Shown here piece by piece: positions 43,971-53,121 of a stretch of 64,000 nucleotides of DNA; position 1 is the stretch's first letter; the number at the start of each line of letters is the position of its first letter. Under the pieces are notes generated by a model that saw nothing but the letters and a program-made list of their open reading frames with translations, ran no database searches and was not told the origin of the DNA. A program made the position numbers and the translations under genes. This DNA comes from a bacterium (GTDB taxonomy: Bacteria; Hinthialibacterota; Hinthialibacteria; H5-UNCL2). The stretch lies in contig JABTUV010000001.1 in NCBI GenBank assembly GCA_015075175.1, positions 1,136,501 through 1,200,500 of the forward strand, written 5' to 3'.

Positions 43971-46427
43971 TCAGTGCTGGAGGCTGGCGGGCAGGCGCAG
44001 GCTGCCCCGTCCGCCGCGCTGGGCGGGCGCAACGCGGCGCGCGGGCGAGGGCCTCTTGGGCGTCCGCCGACGCGTTCTGGTCTTGCCCTCCGCGGGCAGG
44101 AGCGCCGTCTCCAGCACCTTGTCCATGTTCTCCACGGGAATAATGGACAGCTCGCTGAGCACCTCCTTGGGCATGTCCTCCAGGTCGCGCTGGTTCTCCT
44201 CGGGGAGTATCACGGTGGAGAGGCCGGCGCGATGAGCGGCCAGGAGTTTTTCCTTGATGCCGCCCACCGCCAGGACGCGTCCGCGCAGGGTGATCTCGCC
44301 GGTCATGGCCACGTCGCCGCGCACCGGGCGGCCGGTCAACGCGGAAATGATGGCGGTCGCCATGGTAATGCCCGCGGAGGGGCCGTCCTTGGGGATGGCC
44401 CCCTCGGGCACGTGCACGTGGATGTCGTAGTTCTTGTAGAAGTCCTTGTCCAGGCGCAGGTGGGCGGCGCGACTGCGGGTGTAGGAGATGGCGGCCTTGA
44501 TGGACTCCTGCATGACTTCACCCAGCTTGCCGGTGAGGGTGAGGGCGCCCTTGCCGGGCACGACCGACACCTCGACGGACAGGATTTCGCCGCCCACCTC
44601 GGTCCAGGCCAGGCCGGTTGCCACCCCTACGGCGTTCTCCTTGTCGGCCTGGCGGAAGCGGAAGCGAGGCACGCCCAGGTGGCGGTGGACTTCCTCGGGC
44701 GTGACGACGATGTTCTTCTTGTCATCGCCCAGGGCGATGTCCTTGGCGACCTTGCGGCAGACGGCGCCGATCTCGCGCTCCAGGTTGCGCACGCCCGCCT
44801 CGCGCGTGTACTCGCGGATCACGTGGTAGAGGGCGTCGTCGGTGAACTCCAGCCGGCGCCGCGCCAACCCGTGGTTCTTCAACTGCTTAGGAACCAGGAA
44901 GCCCTTGGCGATATTGAGCTTCTCCAGTTCGGTGTAGGAAGGAATCTCAATGATCTCCATGCGGTCCTTGAGCGCGGGAGGAATCGAGTAGGTCACGTTG
45001 GCGGTAGCGATGAAAAGCACGTTGGAGAGATCGAACTCCACTTCGAGATAGTGATCGACGAAGGTGTCGTTCTGCTCGGGGTCGAGCACCTCCAGGAGGG
45101 CGGAGCTGGGATCGCCGCGGAAGTCGGCGGTCATCTTGTCGATTTCGTCCAGGAGAAAGACCGGGTTGCGGGACTTGGCCTTGCGGATGGACTGGAGGAT
45201 GCGGCCGGGCATGGAGCCGATGTAGGTGCGGCGATGGCCGCGGATTTCGGCCTCGTCGCGCACGCCGCCCAGGGACATGCGCACGAACTTGCGCGCAAGC
45301 GCGCGCGCGATGCTCTTGCCCAGGCTGGTCTTGCCCACGCCGGGAGGTCCCACCAGGCACAGGATGGGGCCTTTCAGATGCCCCTTCAACTTGGCTACCG
45401 CCAAAAACTCGAGAATCCGCTCCTTGGGCTTGGAGAGGCCGTAGTGGTCCGCCTCCAGAATCTGGCCGGCGCGCTTGATGTCCAGGCGGTCCTTGGTTTG
45501 TTTGGCCCACGGCAGGCTCACCATCCAATCCAGGTAGTTGCGCACCACCGTCGCTTCCGGGGACATCATGGGCATATTACGCAGGCGGTCCAGTTCGCGA
45601 AAGGCCTTCTCGGCCGCCTCCTTGGACATTTTGGCCTTGCGGATCTGCGCCGCCAGCTGCTCCAGCTCCTCCCCGCTCTCCGAGTCCTGGCCCAGTTCGC
45701 GCTGGATCGCCTTCATCTGCTCGTTGAGATAGTATTCCTTCTGGCTTTTTTCCATCTGCTGGCGCACTTCGCCGCGGATTTTCTGCTCCAGCTCGAGGAT
45801 TTCGATCTCGCTGGAGAGAATCTCGGAGAGCACGACCAGGCGATTGCGCACGTTGGCGGCGGCGAGGATCTTCTGCTTGTCGGCGACCTTGATGAAGAGA
45901 TTGGCGGCGACGTTGTCGGCCAGCTTGCCCGGCTCGGTGATGTTGATCACCGACAGGAGCGTCTCCTGGGGGGTCTTGCGCGAGAGTCGGACGTAGTTCT
46001 CGAACTGGTCGATGACGTGGCGCACCAGCGCCTCCATCTCCTTGCCCTTGGGTTCGATTTCCACCAGGGGTTCACAGCGGGCGTTCATGAAGCGGCCGTT
46101 GTCGGCGATTTCGACGATGTGCTGGCGCGTCATGCCCTCCAGGAGCACCTTCATGGAGCCGTCGGGCAGCTTGAGGATTTGCAGAATGACGGCCAGCGTT
46201 CCCAGCCGGTACAGGTCGTCGGCGGTAGGCTCGTCCACCTCGGCGCTGTTCTGGGCGGTCAGGAGGACCAGTTTATCCTTGGCCAGCGCCTCATCCAGCG
46301 CCGCCACGCTGCGCTCGCGCCCCACGAACAGCGGCACCATCATGTTGGGAAATACCACCACGTCGCGCAGCGGCAGCAGAGGGTATTCGCCGCCGGTGGT
46401 CGCCGGACTGGTTGCGTTGTCTTCCAT
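43971..46427 (-). CDS. lon: ATP-dependent protease Lon
   Basis: Cytoplasmic AAA+ serine protease. N-domain [20 protein letters not shown]. Walker [18 protein letters not shown], Walker [11 protein letters not shown], sensor region [20 protein letters not shown]. Catalytic Ser in [15 protein letters not shown] and Lys in [21 protein letters not shown] basic, low-complexity tail ([20 protein letters not shown]) extends past the usual end. The ATG at 46427 ([12 protein letters not shown]) has AAAGG upstream; another ATG seven codons earlier lacks a ribosome-binding site. About 818 residues. A palindrome and tandem repeat cluster occupies the upstream spacer, where a heat-shock promoter might be expected, but I could not identify one. 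Confidence 0.97.
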   Translation of the reverse strand: MEDNATSPATTGGEYPLLPLRDVVVFPNMMVPLFVGRERSVAALDEALAKDKLVLLTAQNSAEVDEPTADDLYRLGTLAVILQILKLPDGSMKVLLEGMTRQHIVEIADNGRFMNARCEPLVEIEPKGKEMEALVRHVIDQFENYVRLSRKTPQETLLSVINITEPGKLADNVAANLFIKVADKQKILAAANVRNRLVVLSEILSSEIEILELEQKIRGEVRQQMEKSQKEYYLNEQMKAIQRELGQDSESGEELEQLAAQIRKAKMSKEAAEKAFRELDRLRNMPMMSPEATVVRNYLDWMVSLPWAKQTKDRLDIKRAGQILEADHYGLSKPKERILEFLAVAKLKGHLKGPILCLVGPPGVGKTSLGKSIARALARKFVRMSLGGVRDEAEIRGHRRTYIGSMPGRILQSIRKAKSRNPVFLLDEIDKMTADFRGDPSSALLEVLDPEQNDTFVDHYLEVEFDLSNVLFIATANVTYSIPPALKDRMEIIEIPSYTELEKLNIAKGFLVPKQLKNHGLARRRLEFTDDALYHVIREYTREAGVRNLEREIGAVCRKVAKDIALGDDKKNIVVTPEEVHRHLGVPRFRFRQADKENAVGVATGLAWTEVGGEILSVEVSVVPGKGALTLTGKLGEVMQESIKAAISYTRSRAAHLRLDKDFYKNYDIHVHVPEGAIPKDGPSAGITMATAIISALTGRPVRGDVAMTGEITLRGRVLAVGGIKEKLLAAHRAGLSTVILPEENQRDLEDMPKEVLSELSIIPVENMDKVLETALLPAEGKTRTRRRTPKRPSPARRVAPAQRGGRGSLRLPASLQH

Positions 46428-46551
46428 GGAGTCCAACCTTTCTTGCATTGCACCGGCGCCGCTCGCCTCGGGGGCCGGCAGACGCCAACGTTATTGTGAG
46501 CGCCCGACTCCCGCCTTGGCAAGCGGAATCTCGCCGCCGACGGTATTCGTC

Positions 46552-46806
46552 CTCCCTGTCATTTCGACCCCAGGGAGGGCACGGCCTCTTGCCGCTACGC
46601 TGTCATTTCGACCGCAGGGAGAAATCCTGTCCGGCCTTTGCGGGGGCGGGGCGAAAACCGCAGGGTTTCTCCCTGCGGTCGAAATGACAGGGCCGGTCGA
46701 AATGACAGGGCCGGTCGAAATGACCGGGCCGGTCGAAACGACGGGGCCGGTCGAAATGACAGGGCCGGTCGAAATGACGGGGCCGGTCGAAGGGACGGCG
46801 GCGATG
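46552..46806. repeat. gtcatttcgacc palindrome and 18-bp tandem array upstream of lon
   Basis: gtcatttcgaccgcagggag and its inverted copy (ctccctgcggtcgaaatgac) form a hairpin at 46600-46689. The inverted half then expands into seven 18-bp units (gaaatgacagggccggtc) at 46681, 46699, 46717, 46735, 46753, 46771 and 46789, with point changes. It sits in the 450-bp spacer between lon and trpS. Minus-strand frames here read only STGPVI repeats, so I call it non-coding. Confidence 0.9.
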
Positions 46807-46898
46807 GCGGGATTCGGCAACGGAGTATGCACCTCACTTGGATGGCCCCCTCGCGGGCGCCTCTTCCTCCATTATAACGCCGCCGGCAGTGGTTTCGA

Positions 46899-48053
46899 CT
46901 AAGCCAGGATGGAGGTGATGGGGGTTTTGACCAGGTACTCGTCGATCCGCTTTCTGGCCTCTTCCCGCTTCTCCCGGTGTTCGGCCAGCCAGGTTTTGAC
47001 GTGGCGGATGGCCAGAGCCTTCAACTCGGTCGACAAGAGACGGCCCTCGCGATAGTCCCGGTAGAGCTGGGCGGACTCCTCGTCGGAGAGGAAATGATAA
47101 TTGAGCAATTGAAAGACGGGGCAGATGTCCGGTACCCCTCCCAGTTCGCGCTGCACGCGCGCCAGCGGCAGGCCGCCGGTGTAGGCCGACTTGATTTTGG
47201 CCTCGGCGACCTCGGGCGCATCGTCCAGAAAGATGCAGGTGTTGGGAAGGCTGGCGGACATTTTCTTCTCCGGACCCTGCAAGCTGTAAAGAAACTTGGT
47301 GCACATTTCGCCCGGCGGGACCATGTCCATCTTGTCGGCCACGTCGCGCGAGAGAAGAATGTAGGGATGTTGGTCGATGCCCACGGGGACGACGGTGGGG
47401 CGCGGGCCGCCGAACTCGGGCAGCTGGGGGAAAAGAATGTGCGCCAATTGGATCGCGCCCTGGTAGAAGATCGCGCCCGCGTTGGCGCCCACCTCGAAGC
47501 CGAACACGCCCTTGAGGTTGTTCCAGGTGACCTTGGTCGAGAGCTGGATGGCGAAGTTGTAGATGGAGGTGTAATCCGAGTCGAGAAAGATGAAGGTCTT
47601 GCCCGGCTCGAATCCCAGCGCGATCAGCGTGGGGATGACGGTGTCGTAGGCGAAGCGCCTGGCCTGGCCGCGCGTGGCGACCTTGTTGAAGATGTAGGAT
47701 TCATCGTCGGAGAGCGGGATGAAGACGTCCGCGCCCTGGGTCTGCAGCCAGCGGATTTCGTCGAACACCGCCTTGTGGCCGAAGTGCAGAGGGCCGGAGG
47801 GGTTGATGCCGGACAGGACCGCCCAGGGTTTGCCCGCGCGGATGCAGTCGGCGATCTTCTCCATGTCCTTGTGGCCGTAGGTGATGCCGCGCCTCATGCG
47901 GTAGCTGGCGGCGGGGGCCCGCTCGATGAAAGTCGAGATGGGCGACAGCCCGAAGGTCATCATGCGCTCTTCGTAGTAGGCGCGTTCGCGCTCGGCGATG
48001 GCCAGCTTCTCGGCATGGTCGCGCCGCGAGGCGGCTTCGTGGTCTTGGTGCAT
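46899..48053 (-). CDS. trpS: Tryptophanyl-tRNA synthetase, archaeal/eukaryotic type
   Basis: Charges tRNA-Trp. 384 residues. The HIGH-like motif is GINPSGPLHFGHKAVFDEIR and the second signature is GPEKKMSASLPNTCIF. KMSAS rather than bacterial KMSKS, the N-terminal region and EVGANAGAIFYQGAIQLAHI place it with archaeal/eukaryotic-type enzymes, which some bacteria carry. Other active-site segments are VVPVGIDQHPYILLSRDVAD and FVFLDSDYT-like (FIFLDSDYTSIYNFAIQLST). The start ATG at 48053 has AGGAGAC directly upstream. It is an independent gene, not in an operon with trpE/trpG, although they lie 1.1-3.2 kb away on the same strand. Confidence 0.9.
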   Translation of the reverse strand: MHQDHEAASRRDHAEKLAIAERERAYYEERMMTFGLSPISTFIERAPAASYRMRRGITYGHKDMEKIADCIRAGKPWAVLSGINPSGPLHFGHKAVFDEIRWLQTQGADVFIPLSDDESYIFNKVATRGQARRFAYDTVIPTLIALGFEPGKTFIFLDSDYTSIYNFAIQLSTKVTWNNLKGVFGFEVGANAGAIFYQGAIQLAHILFPQLPEFGGPRPTVVPVGIDQHPYILLSRDVADKMDMVPPGEMCTKFLYSLQGPEKKMSASLPNTCIFLDDAPEVAEAKIKSAYTGGLPLARVQRELGGVPDICPVFQLLNYHFLSDEESAQLYRDYREGRLLSTELKALAIRHVKTWLAEHREKREEARKRIDEYLVKTPITSILA

Positions 48054-48090
48054 GTCTCCTGTCTCGCTTGTTGGCTGAAGATGTTTCAGG

Positions 48091-48503
48091 CTATTCGTCT
48101 TCCAAGAACGTCACCAACCGCAGTCCCCCAGCTCCGCGCCCGAGGGAATCGCGGTCGCGAGCGAGCAGCGGAAGACCCTTGGGAACGGCCGTCGCGGCGA
48201 TCCAGCAATCACCTACCTCGAAACGGCGCCCCTCCTTCATGCTGGCGGCCGTTATCCTCGCCCATTGCCGGCATATCGGGTGATCATAGCGAATCACCAC
48301 GAAGCGGCCCGGGAATTCCTCAAGTCGGCCGCATTCCCGCTCGCTCCAGGCATGGTATTCCGCCCACTGCCATTTCTGCGACGGTTTGAAAGCTCATGGC
48401 GGCGGTCCTGCCGGCGATCACGTCGGCGTACCGATCGCAGCAACGGCCGCTTCCTCCGAGGGGTGCAAAAGGCTCGCGACCGAGGTATCGAGCAGAATGC
48501 CAT
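48091..48503 (-). CDS. vapC: VapC-like PIN-domain toxin (frameshifted)
   Basis: Ribonuclease toxin of the PIN family, reconstructed across at least three frame changes. N-terminal LLDTSVASLLHPSEEA with the first acidic residue, middle AAMSFQTVAEMAVWAEYHAW with Glu, and an intact C-terminal part from about 48300: RFVVIRYDHPICRQWARITA, FEVGDCWIAATAVPKGLPLL and ARDRDSLGRGAGGLRLVTFL. DCWIAATA and the following RDRD match the PIN acidic quartet. It lies 4 bp after the antitoxin gene. Either a decaying toxin gene or one with sequence errors; in this patch trpG and trpE show the same damage. Confidence 0.7.
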
Positions 48504-48507
48504 CTAA

Positions 48508-48676
48508 TTATAAAGATCTGCCATCGTCGATAATGAATGCCAAGAGTTCATCAGGATCGTCGTCGCGAGGCCAGAGGTCGCTGAGAGCGTCGATGTCGCT
48601 AATCGGTCGGACCCCCTGTTCGCGCGCCAACACTTCCAGCGACGGTGATTCATCAAACGGTGGTCCAAGATTCCAT
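48508..48676 (-). CDS. vapB: VapB-like antitoxin (one frameshift)
   Basis: Short protein of about 55 residues upstream of the PIN gene. After MES and one shifted base it reads GPPFDESPSLEVLAREQGVR, then PISDIDALSDLWPRDDDPDE and LLAFIIDDGRSL. The pattern LEELAREQGVxP...DxDxL...WPEDE is typical of small antitoxins paired with PIN toxins. Its stop lies 4 bp before the vapC ATG. Confidence 0.65.
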
Positions 48677-48726
48677 TCTCTCGGCCGCCTTGCGAGGCGG
48701 GAGAACCTCGATCGAGTCTTCTTATC

Positions 48727-48955
48727 TCAAGTTGCTCTCACTGACGATCTACGGTTCGCCGCCGACACCGCGACGGCCCGAAACTTGAACTGCGCATCCA
48801 TGCCCGCGCCAAGCGTGGCATATCCTTCGAGGAAAACGGCATAGCCAAGACGCACCGTCCGGCTCGCGCAGGCGGCCGGTGACTTCGCCGCAACCGTTGA
48901 TTTCTTCGAGGCATCCGGTAAGTCTTACCCATTCCGGTTTCCCCTGCCGAATCAT
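48727..48955 (-). CDS. Small hypothetical protein next to trpG
   Basis: About 75 residues if one shift near 48830 is allowed: MIRQGKPEWVRLTGCLEEIN, GCGEVTGRLREPDGASWLCR, FLEGYATLGAGMDAQFKFRA and VAVSAANRRSSVRAT. The ATG at 48955 has AAGGAT 7 bases upstream. Without the shift the frame runs to 48749. I do not recognise the family. It lies between the vapB antitoxin gene and trpG. Confidence 0.35.
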
Positions 48956-48988
48956 CGCCGATCCTTGCTTGCGCCCAAAGTTCGATGA

Positions 48989-49571
48989 TCATAACACGCT
49001 TAACGCCCGCGCCGCACCTGCGCAACAGGTTCTCCAGCATCCGGCCTCCGTGGGCGTCAAGACCGACTCCGGGGTGGAACTGCACACCGCCAGCGGCATC
49101 TTCTCGTGGCTGGCGGCCATGACGAGGCCCTCGGCGGTCGCGGTGACGGCGAACTCCGGCGGCAGGTCGCAGCCCACCAGCGAGTGGTAGCGGCCCACGC
49201 GCAGGGGATTCTCCAGGCCTCTCGAAGATGCCGCGGCCGTCGTGATGCACGATGCTGGACTTGCCGTGGACGACGGACGGCGCGCGTCGCACCACGCCCC
49301 GACGAATTGCACCACGCATTGCAGGCCCAGGCAGACGCCGAAAATGGCAGCCTGCCTGCATATTCGCGCAGGAACCGGGGGCAGAGACCGGCGTTTTCCG
49401 GCGCTCCCGGTCCGGGCGACAGCACCGCCAGGCTGACGCCGCGCTCGACCTCCGCGCCCAGCACCTCCATGCCGCGTCGTTGCGGTAGACCACCACCTCC
49501 GCGCCGCGTTTCGGAATCGTCCACGAGGTTGTAGGTGAATGAGTCGTGTTGTCAATCAGGAGGACTCGCAT
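48989..49571 (-). CDS. trpG: Anthranilate synthase glutamine amidotransferase subunit (frameshifted)
   Basis: Supplies ammonia from glutamine to TrpE. Clear class I amidotransferase pieces appear in three frames: MRVLLIDNT, RGAEVVVYRNDAA, VSLAVLSPGPGAPENAGLCP, FGVCLGLQCVVQFVGA with the catalytic Cys, RVGRYHSLVGCDLPPEFAVT and GVQFHPGVGLDAHGGRMLEN with the His of the triad. The span of about 583 bp fits a 190-residue TrpG/PabA. Four or more indels are needed, of the same kind as in trpE. It could serve folate synthesis (PabA) as well. It lies just downstream of trpE on the minus strand, as expected for a trpEG pair. Confidence 0.82.
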
Positions 49572-49641
49572 GATGGATCGCCTTCACATCAAGAGGACCT
49601 ATGGGACGTTTGGGAACGATAGCACGTATCGGAGCAATGTT

Positions 49642-51225
49642 TCACTCGCGGGCGCGGCGGATGGCGGCTGGCACGAACCCGCCTTGCGCTCGGTTTCGTC
49701 GTACTCGGATTGGGGCACGCTGTCGTGCACGACTCGCGCCCACGCGCAGGTAGGCCGTATCGCCCACGATGCGCAGGGAGCGGATGGTGATGGCCGAGTC
49801 GAAGCGGCCGCCCGGCGTCAGGTTGAAGACCGCGCCGCCGTAGTATCCGCGCCGGTTCTTCTCTATACCTGCGCAGAGTTTCATCGCCTCGATCTTGGGC
49901 GCGCCGGTCAGGGTTCCCATGTTCATCGTGGCGGGTAGGCGCAGCGGGTCCAGCCCTTCTTGAGCGCGCCCTTCACGCTGGAGACGGATGCTGGACGTGG
50001 CTGTACTTCTCAATGAAAAACGGGTCGGTGACGACGCGGCTGCCCGGCTCGGCGATGCGGGTACGTCGTTGCGCGCCAGATCGACGAGCATGGTGTGTTC
50101 GGCAAGTTCTTTGAAGTCGGTCGCTGTCGATGGCGTAGCGGCTGTCCAGGTCGGGATCGATTTTTCCTCCACGAGGCCGCGCGGCTTGGTCCCCGCGATG
50201 GGGCGGATTTCGACCAGACTGTGGCGCGCCCGCGCGGTTCGACTCCAGGCAGCGCTCCGGGCTGGCGCCCAGAAGGATGCCCTCCGGCGTGTGGATGTAA
50301 AACATGTAGGGCGAGGGGTTCAAGCCCGCGCAGTTGTCTGTAGATTTCGAAGGGTTCGCAGCCGTACCTGATTTGCAACGTGCGCGAGGGCACGGCCTGG
50401 AACACGTCGCCGGCGAGGATGTGCTCCTTGAGGCGTTCGACGATGGCCATGTACTCATCGCGCGACGTGTCGGAGGCGACCTCAAGTTTTCCCGAGACGC
50501 GCCGGGGCGGGCGCGCCCGGGGCGGATGGGCAAGGCGCGCCAGGAGCGCCGCCAGGTCTTCTTCGGCCTCGCGGTACAACGCCTTGGGGTCGGCTCCGTC
50601 CGTCCACACCGTGGCAATCGCCCGCAGGACCCGGCGGCGATGGTCGTAATGAAAGAGCCGATCCACGAGGTAGGCTTCGTAGTCGGGATCATGGGACAGG
50701 TCGCCGGCGTTGGGCGGCAGGTCCTCGAACTGGTCGATGAAGTCATAAGCCAACATGCCGAAGAGGCCGCCATAGAGCCGACCGGTTCCTCCGCGGGGCG
50801 GGCGAAGAAGGCGACGGCGCGCAAAATGTCGGCATGATTGGGCAGGTGCAGCCGCTCCTCCTCGGACACGTTCCTGCGCGCGGGCACGAGCCGGCCCGCC
50901 AGCGCGTTCCGGGAAGCGACAGTTCATCGCAGCGCGCTTCTCGCAGCATGGGTAGAAGCCTCCGGCCGCGCGCGTTCAACGCGGTGATCTTGAAGGATTG
51001 GCCGCGCCCGCAGACGTAAAGGCAGGGATCGACCGCGGCGAGGCTGTGCTCGCCGTATTTCCTGACGACCTCCGCCGACTCCAGGAGCACGCAATGCTTC
51101 GCGCGCCCGTAGTCGGAGATGCGGCTGAACAGGTCCAGCGGCCAGTAGTGCCCGCGCACCTGCTCGACCAGCGGGATGGCCCGTCCGGACGAAGCCAACT
51201 TGAGGAACTGCTTCAGGCTGATCAT
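49642..51225 (-). CDS. trpE: Anthranilate synthase component I (frameshifted)
   Basis: Chorismate-using enzyme, first step of tryptophan synthesis. The first ~110 residues are clean (SGRAIPLVEQVRGHYWPLDL, FSRISDYGRAKHCVLLESAE). Then come YGGLFGMLAYDFIDQFEDLP, SDTSRDEYMAIVERLKEHIL, AGDVFQAVPSRTLQIRYGCE, the chorismate-site pieces NMGTLTGAPKIEAMKLCAGI and RRGYYGGAVFNLTPGGRFDS with AITIRSLRI. At least six frame changes occur over 49640-50900. The span matches a full-length protein of about 500 residues, so I infer poor sequence rather than deletion. The downstream trp genes trpD, trpC, trpF, trpB and trpA are not in the window. Confidence 0.85.
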
Positions 51226-51589
51226 GCTGTTACCGTGAGGGTCCTTTTCCCTCTAAAAAAACGCGCGCGACCCGAGTGGAATGACACAGAGTACTGGATT
51301 TTGGAGCGAGGAGGTATATCGGCGCTAGCCGCGCCAGCGGTCGGACTTCACCGGAACCGGCGCGGGAACCGGCTTGGGGAAGAGGAGGTCGAGTATCTTG
51401 CGTACAATTCGTTTCATTTCACTAAGGATTATGGCGCAATCCTTGCGCCGTGTCAACTTTACTTCATCGAGGCTCTGACTACGTCGCGGCGCGCAAGTCG
51501 CTCTGAGGCCCATAAGTTACTGAATTAAAAGAGCTTATAAGCGACTTTGGGTCTCCGCAGAGAGCGAGTGCCCTTTCAAGGAAAGTCGT

Positions 51590-51712
51590 CGCGATCAAGC
51601 CGTCCTCTCGATACGCGGCGCGTAGCTTAAGCGCGGATGACGCGTGCATCCCGGCGCGCCGCTACTGGAGGACTCGGTCTTTCCTTCCTCGCAACCACTT
51701 TTCTAGAGACTG
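51590..51712 (-). repeat. Dispersed palindromic element, copy between trpE and the tetrahaem protein
   Basis: Plus strand reads gtcctctcgatacgcggcgc, variable centre with taagcgcggatgacgcg, then gcgccgctactggaggactc followed by the ctcgcaacc flank. Inverted relative to the copy at 2801. The remaining part of the 490-bp spacer (51226-51590) is of mixed composition with no convincing gene. Confidence 0.85.
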
Positions 51713-51714
51713 CA

Positions 51715-53121
51715 CTAGGAGCGCCCGGCGGCGACGGGAGGGCCGGCATCGGACGCGTGCACGGCCTTGCGCCAGTACTCCTCGAAGTGGTCTTTGAACT
51801 TCGGGCTTTGACTCTCGACGTGGCAGACCTCGCACAGCGCGCGGTCGGACAACCGGATGTTTTCCTTGGTCGGGTTGATGGTGTGATTGCCGCCCGGTCC
51901 GTGGCAGGCTTCGCATTGCACGCCGGCCAAGGGATCGCCCGGCAGCTTGACGTGGAAGCCGTCGACGCGCCCGAAGCCGGTCACATGGCAGACCACGCAG
52001 TTGGATTGATATTGCACGCGGTTTTGTACCAGCGTGGCGTAGGCGCGCGCGTGGGGGGTGGCCTTCCACTGCTGGTATTCCGCCGTGTGGCAGGGGATGC
52101 AGGCCTCGTGACCCAGGTAGGGATTCTCCTTGTCTTTTTCCTGCGGCTGGGAGAGCAGGAACCCCCGCGCGGTGGCGGCGTATTTCGGGTCGGCCAGCGC
52201 GCTCTCGTGGTATTCATCGACCAGGAGGCGGATTTCGGCGACTTCGGGACCTTCCGAAGAGACGGGAAAGAGCTGCGGGGCGCCGAAGCGCAGGCGCCCC
52301 TCGACTTTTTCCACGCCGATGCGTCCCAGGCTCTTGCCTTCGGAGTCGTAGCCGACCAGGGGAACGGTGGTCTTGCGTTCGGAGGGCGGCAGGATGGCTT
52401 CGCGCCGTGCCACGATCAGGTCGACGCCGGGGATGGCGGCCAGCTCTTCGTTATCGTCGGGCGCCAGCGCGTCGGAGAGGACGACGACCACGTCGACTTC
52501 TGGACGCAGGGCTTCCACTTCGCGCGTGATGGCCGCGACCGGATCGTCCAGCGCGAAGGGCAGGCTGAGGTCGGAGATGGGCGAGCGCGCCGCGCCGGTA
52601 ATCCCGAACCAGAGGCCGCCGCGCTCCACGATGCGGCGGGTCTCCCAGAAGGGGCCGAAGTTTCCCCAGGTGCGACGCAGGTTGGCGATGACGAAGGGAG
52701 GGGAAGAACGGTCGGAGGCGGAGACGAGGCTGGGCAGTCCCAGCATGAGGTCGTCCATGCCCACGAGAACGGTGTCATAGGCCATCTGTTGCATGGCGCG
52801 GAAGCCCAGGTCGGCGGCGGCCTTCTGGGCGAGATCGGTTCCCGGGCAGTTGCCGCCAAGGTCCAGGAGCAGGAGGGCGGCTCGCTTCTGCCGCATCTGC
52901 CGCAGGATTTCGGCGCGCTGGGGCAGACCGCCGCGCCGGTCCGAGACGCAGTTGCAGCTCTCCAGGAGTCCGGCCGTGCCTCCGCTGGCCACGATCCACA
53001 CCGCTTCGGTCGGGTCGGGCGGAAGCTCCAGCACCTCCCTGCCGCGACCGCATCCCGATAGGAGCGGCAGGAGAAGCCCGCTAATAATCGATGCCTTCGC
53101 GCGCCATGACGCCGGTTTCAT
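51715..53121 (-). CDS. Tetrahaem cytochrome c lipoprotein with N-terminal nucleotidase-like domain
   Basis: 468 residues. Lipoprotein signal SIISGLLLPLLSGCGRG with the lipid-modified Cys. The first ~300 residues resemble the calcineurin-like metallophosphatase/5'-nucleotidase fold (AALLLLDLGGNCPG, DTVLVGMDDLMLG, DVVVVLSDALAPDDNEELAA, GVDLIVARREAI), preceded by SCNCVSDRRGGLPQRAE. The C-terminal part has four CxxCH motifs (CIPCH, CVVCH, CEACH, CEVCH) with HAR and HTIN histidines, like cytochrome c-554. Some metal residues of true phosphatases seem absent, so the first domain may be non-catalytic. Its 5' end overlaps cobO by 41 bp. The haem block upstream could supply its cofactor. Confidence 0.83.
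   Translation of the reverse strand: MKPASWRAKASIISGLLLPLLSGCGRGREVLELPPDPTEAVWIVASGGTAGLLESCNCVSDRRGGLPQRAEILRQMRQKRAALLLLDLGGNCPGTDLAQKAAADLGFRAMQQMAYDTVLVGMDDLMLGLPSLVSASDRSSPPFVIANLRRTWGNFGPFWETRRIVERGGLWFGITGAARSPISDLSLPFALDDPVAAITREVEALRPEVDVVVVLSDALAPDDNEELAAIPGVDLIVARREAILPPSERKTTVPLVGYDSEGKSLGRIGVEKVEGRLRFGAPQLFPVSSEGPEVAEIRLLVDEYHESALADPKYAATARGFLLSQPQEKDKENPYLGHEACIPCHTAEYQQWKATPHARAYATLVQNRVQYQSNCVVCHVTGFGRVDGFHVKLPGDPLAGVQCEACHGPGGNHTINPTKENIRLSDRALCEVCHVESQSPKFKDHFEEYWRKAVHASDAGPPVAAGRS

Noticed and set aside
43974-46499. An 841-codon plus-strand frame opposite lon
   Set aside because: It is the antisense shadow of lon; composition is His/Gly/Leu-biased with no domain signal, as expected in GC-rich DNA.
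46491-46832. Minus-strand protein with STGPVI hexapeptide repeats
   Set aside because: It is translation of the 18-bp tandem array; no start signal or domain outside the repeat.
51325-51417. Tiny minus-strand frame MKRIVRKILDLLFPKPVPAP plus ten residues
   Set aside because: It looks amphipathic and proline-rich, but at 30 residues with no clear ribosome-binding site or homologue I can recall, support is too weak.
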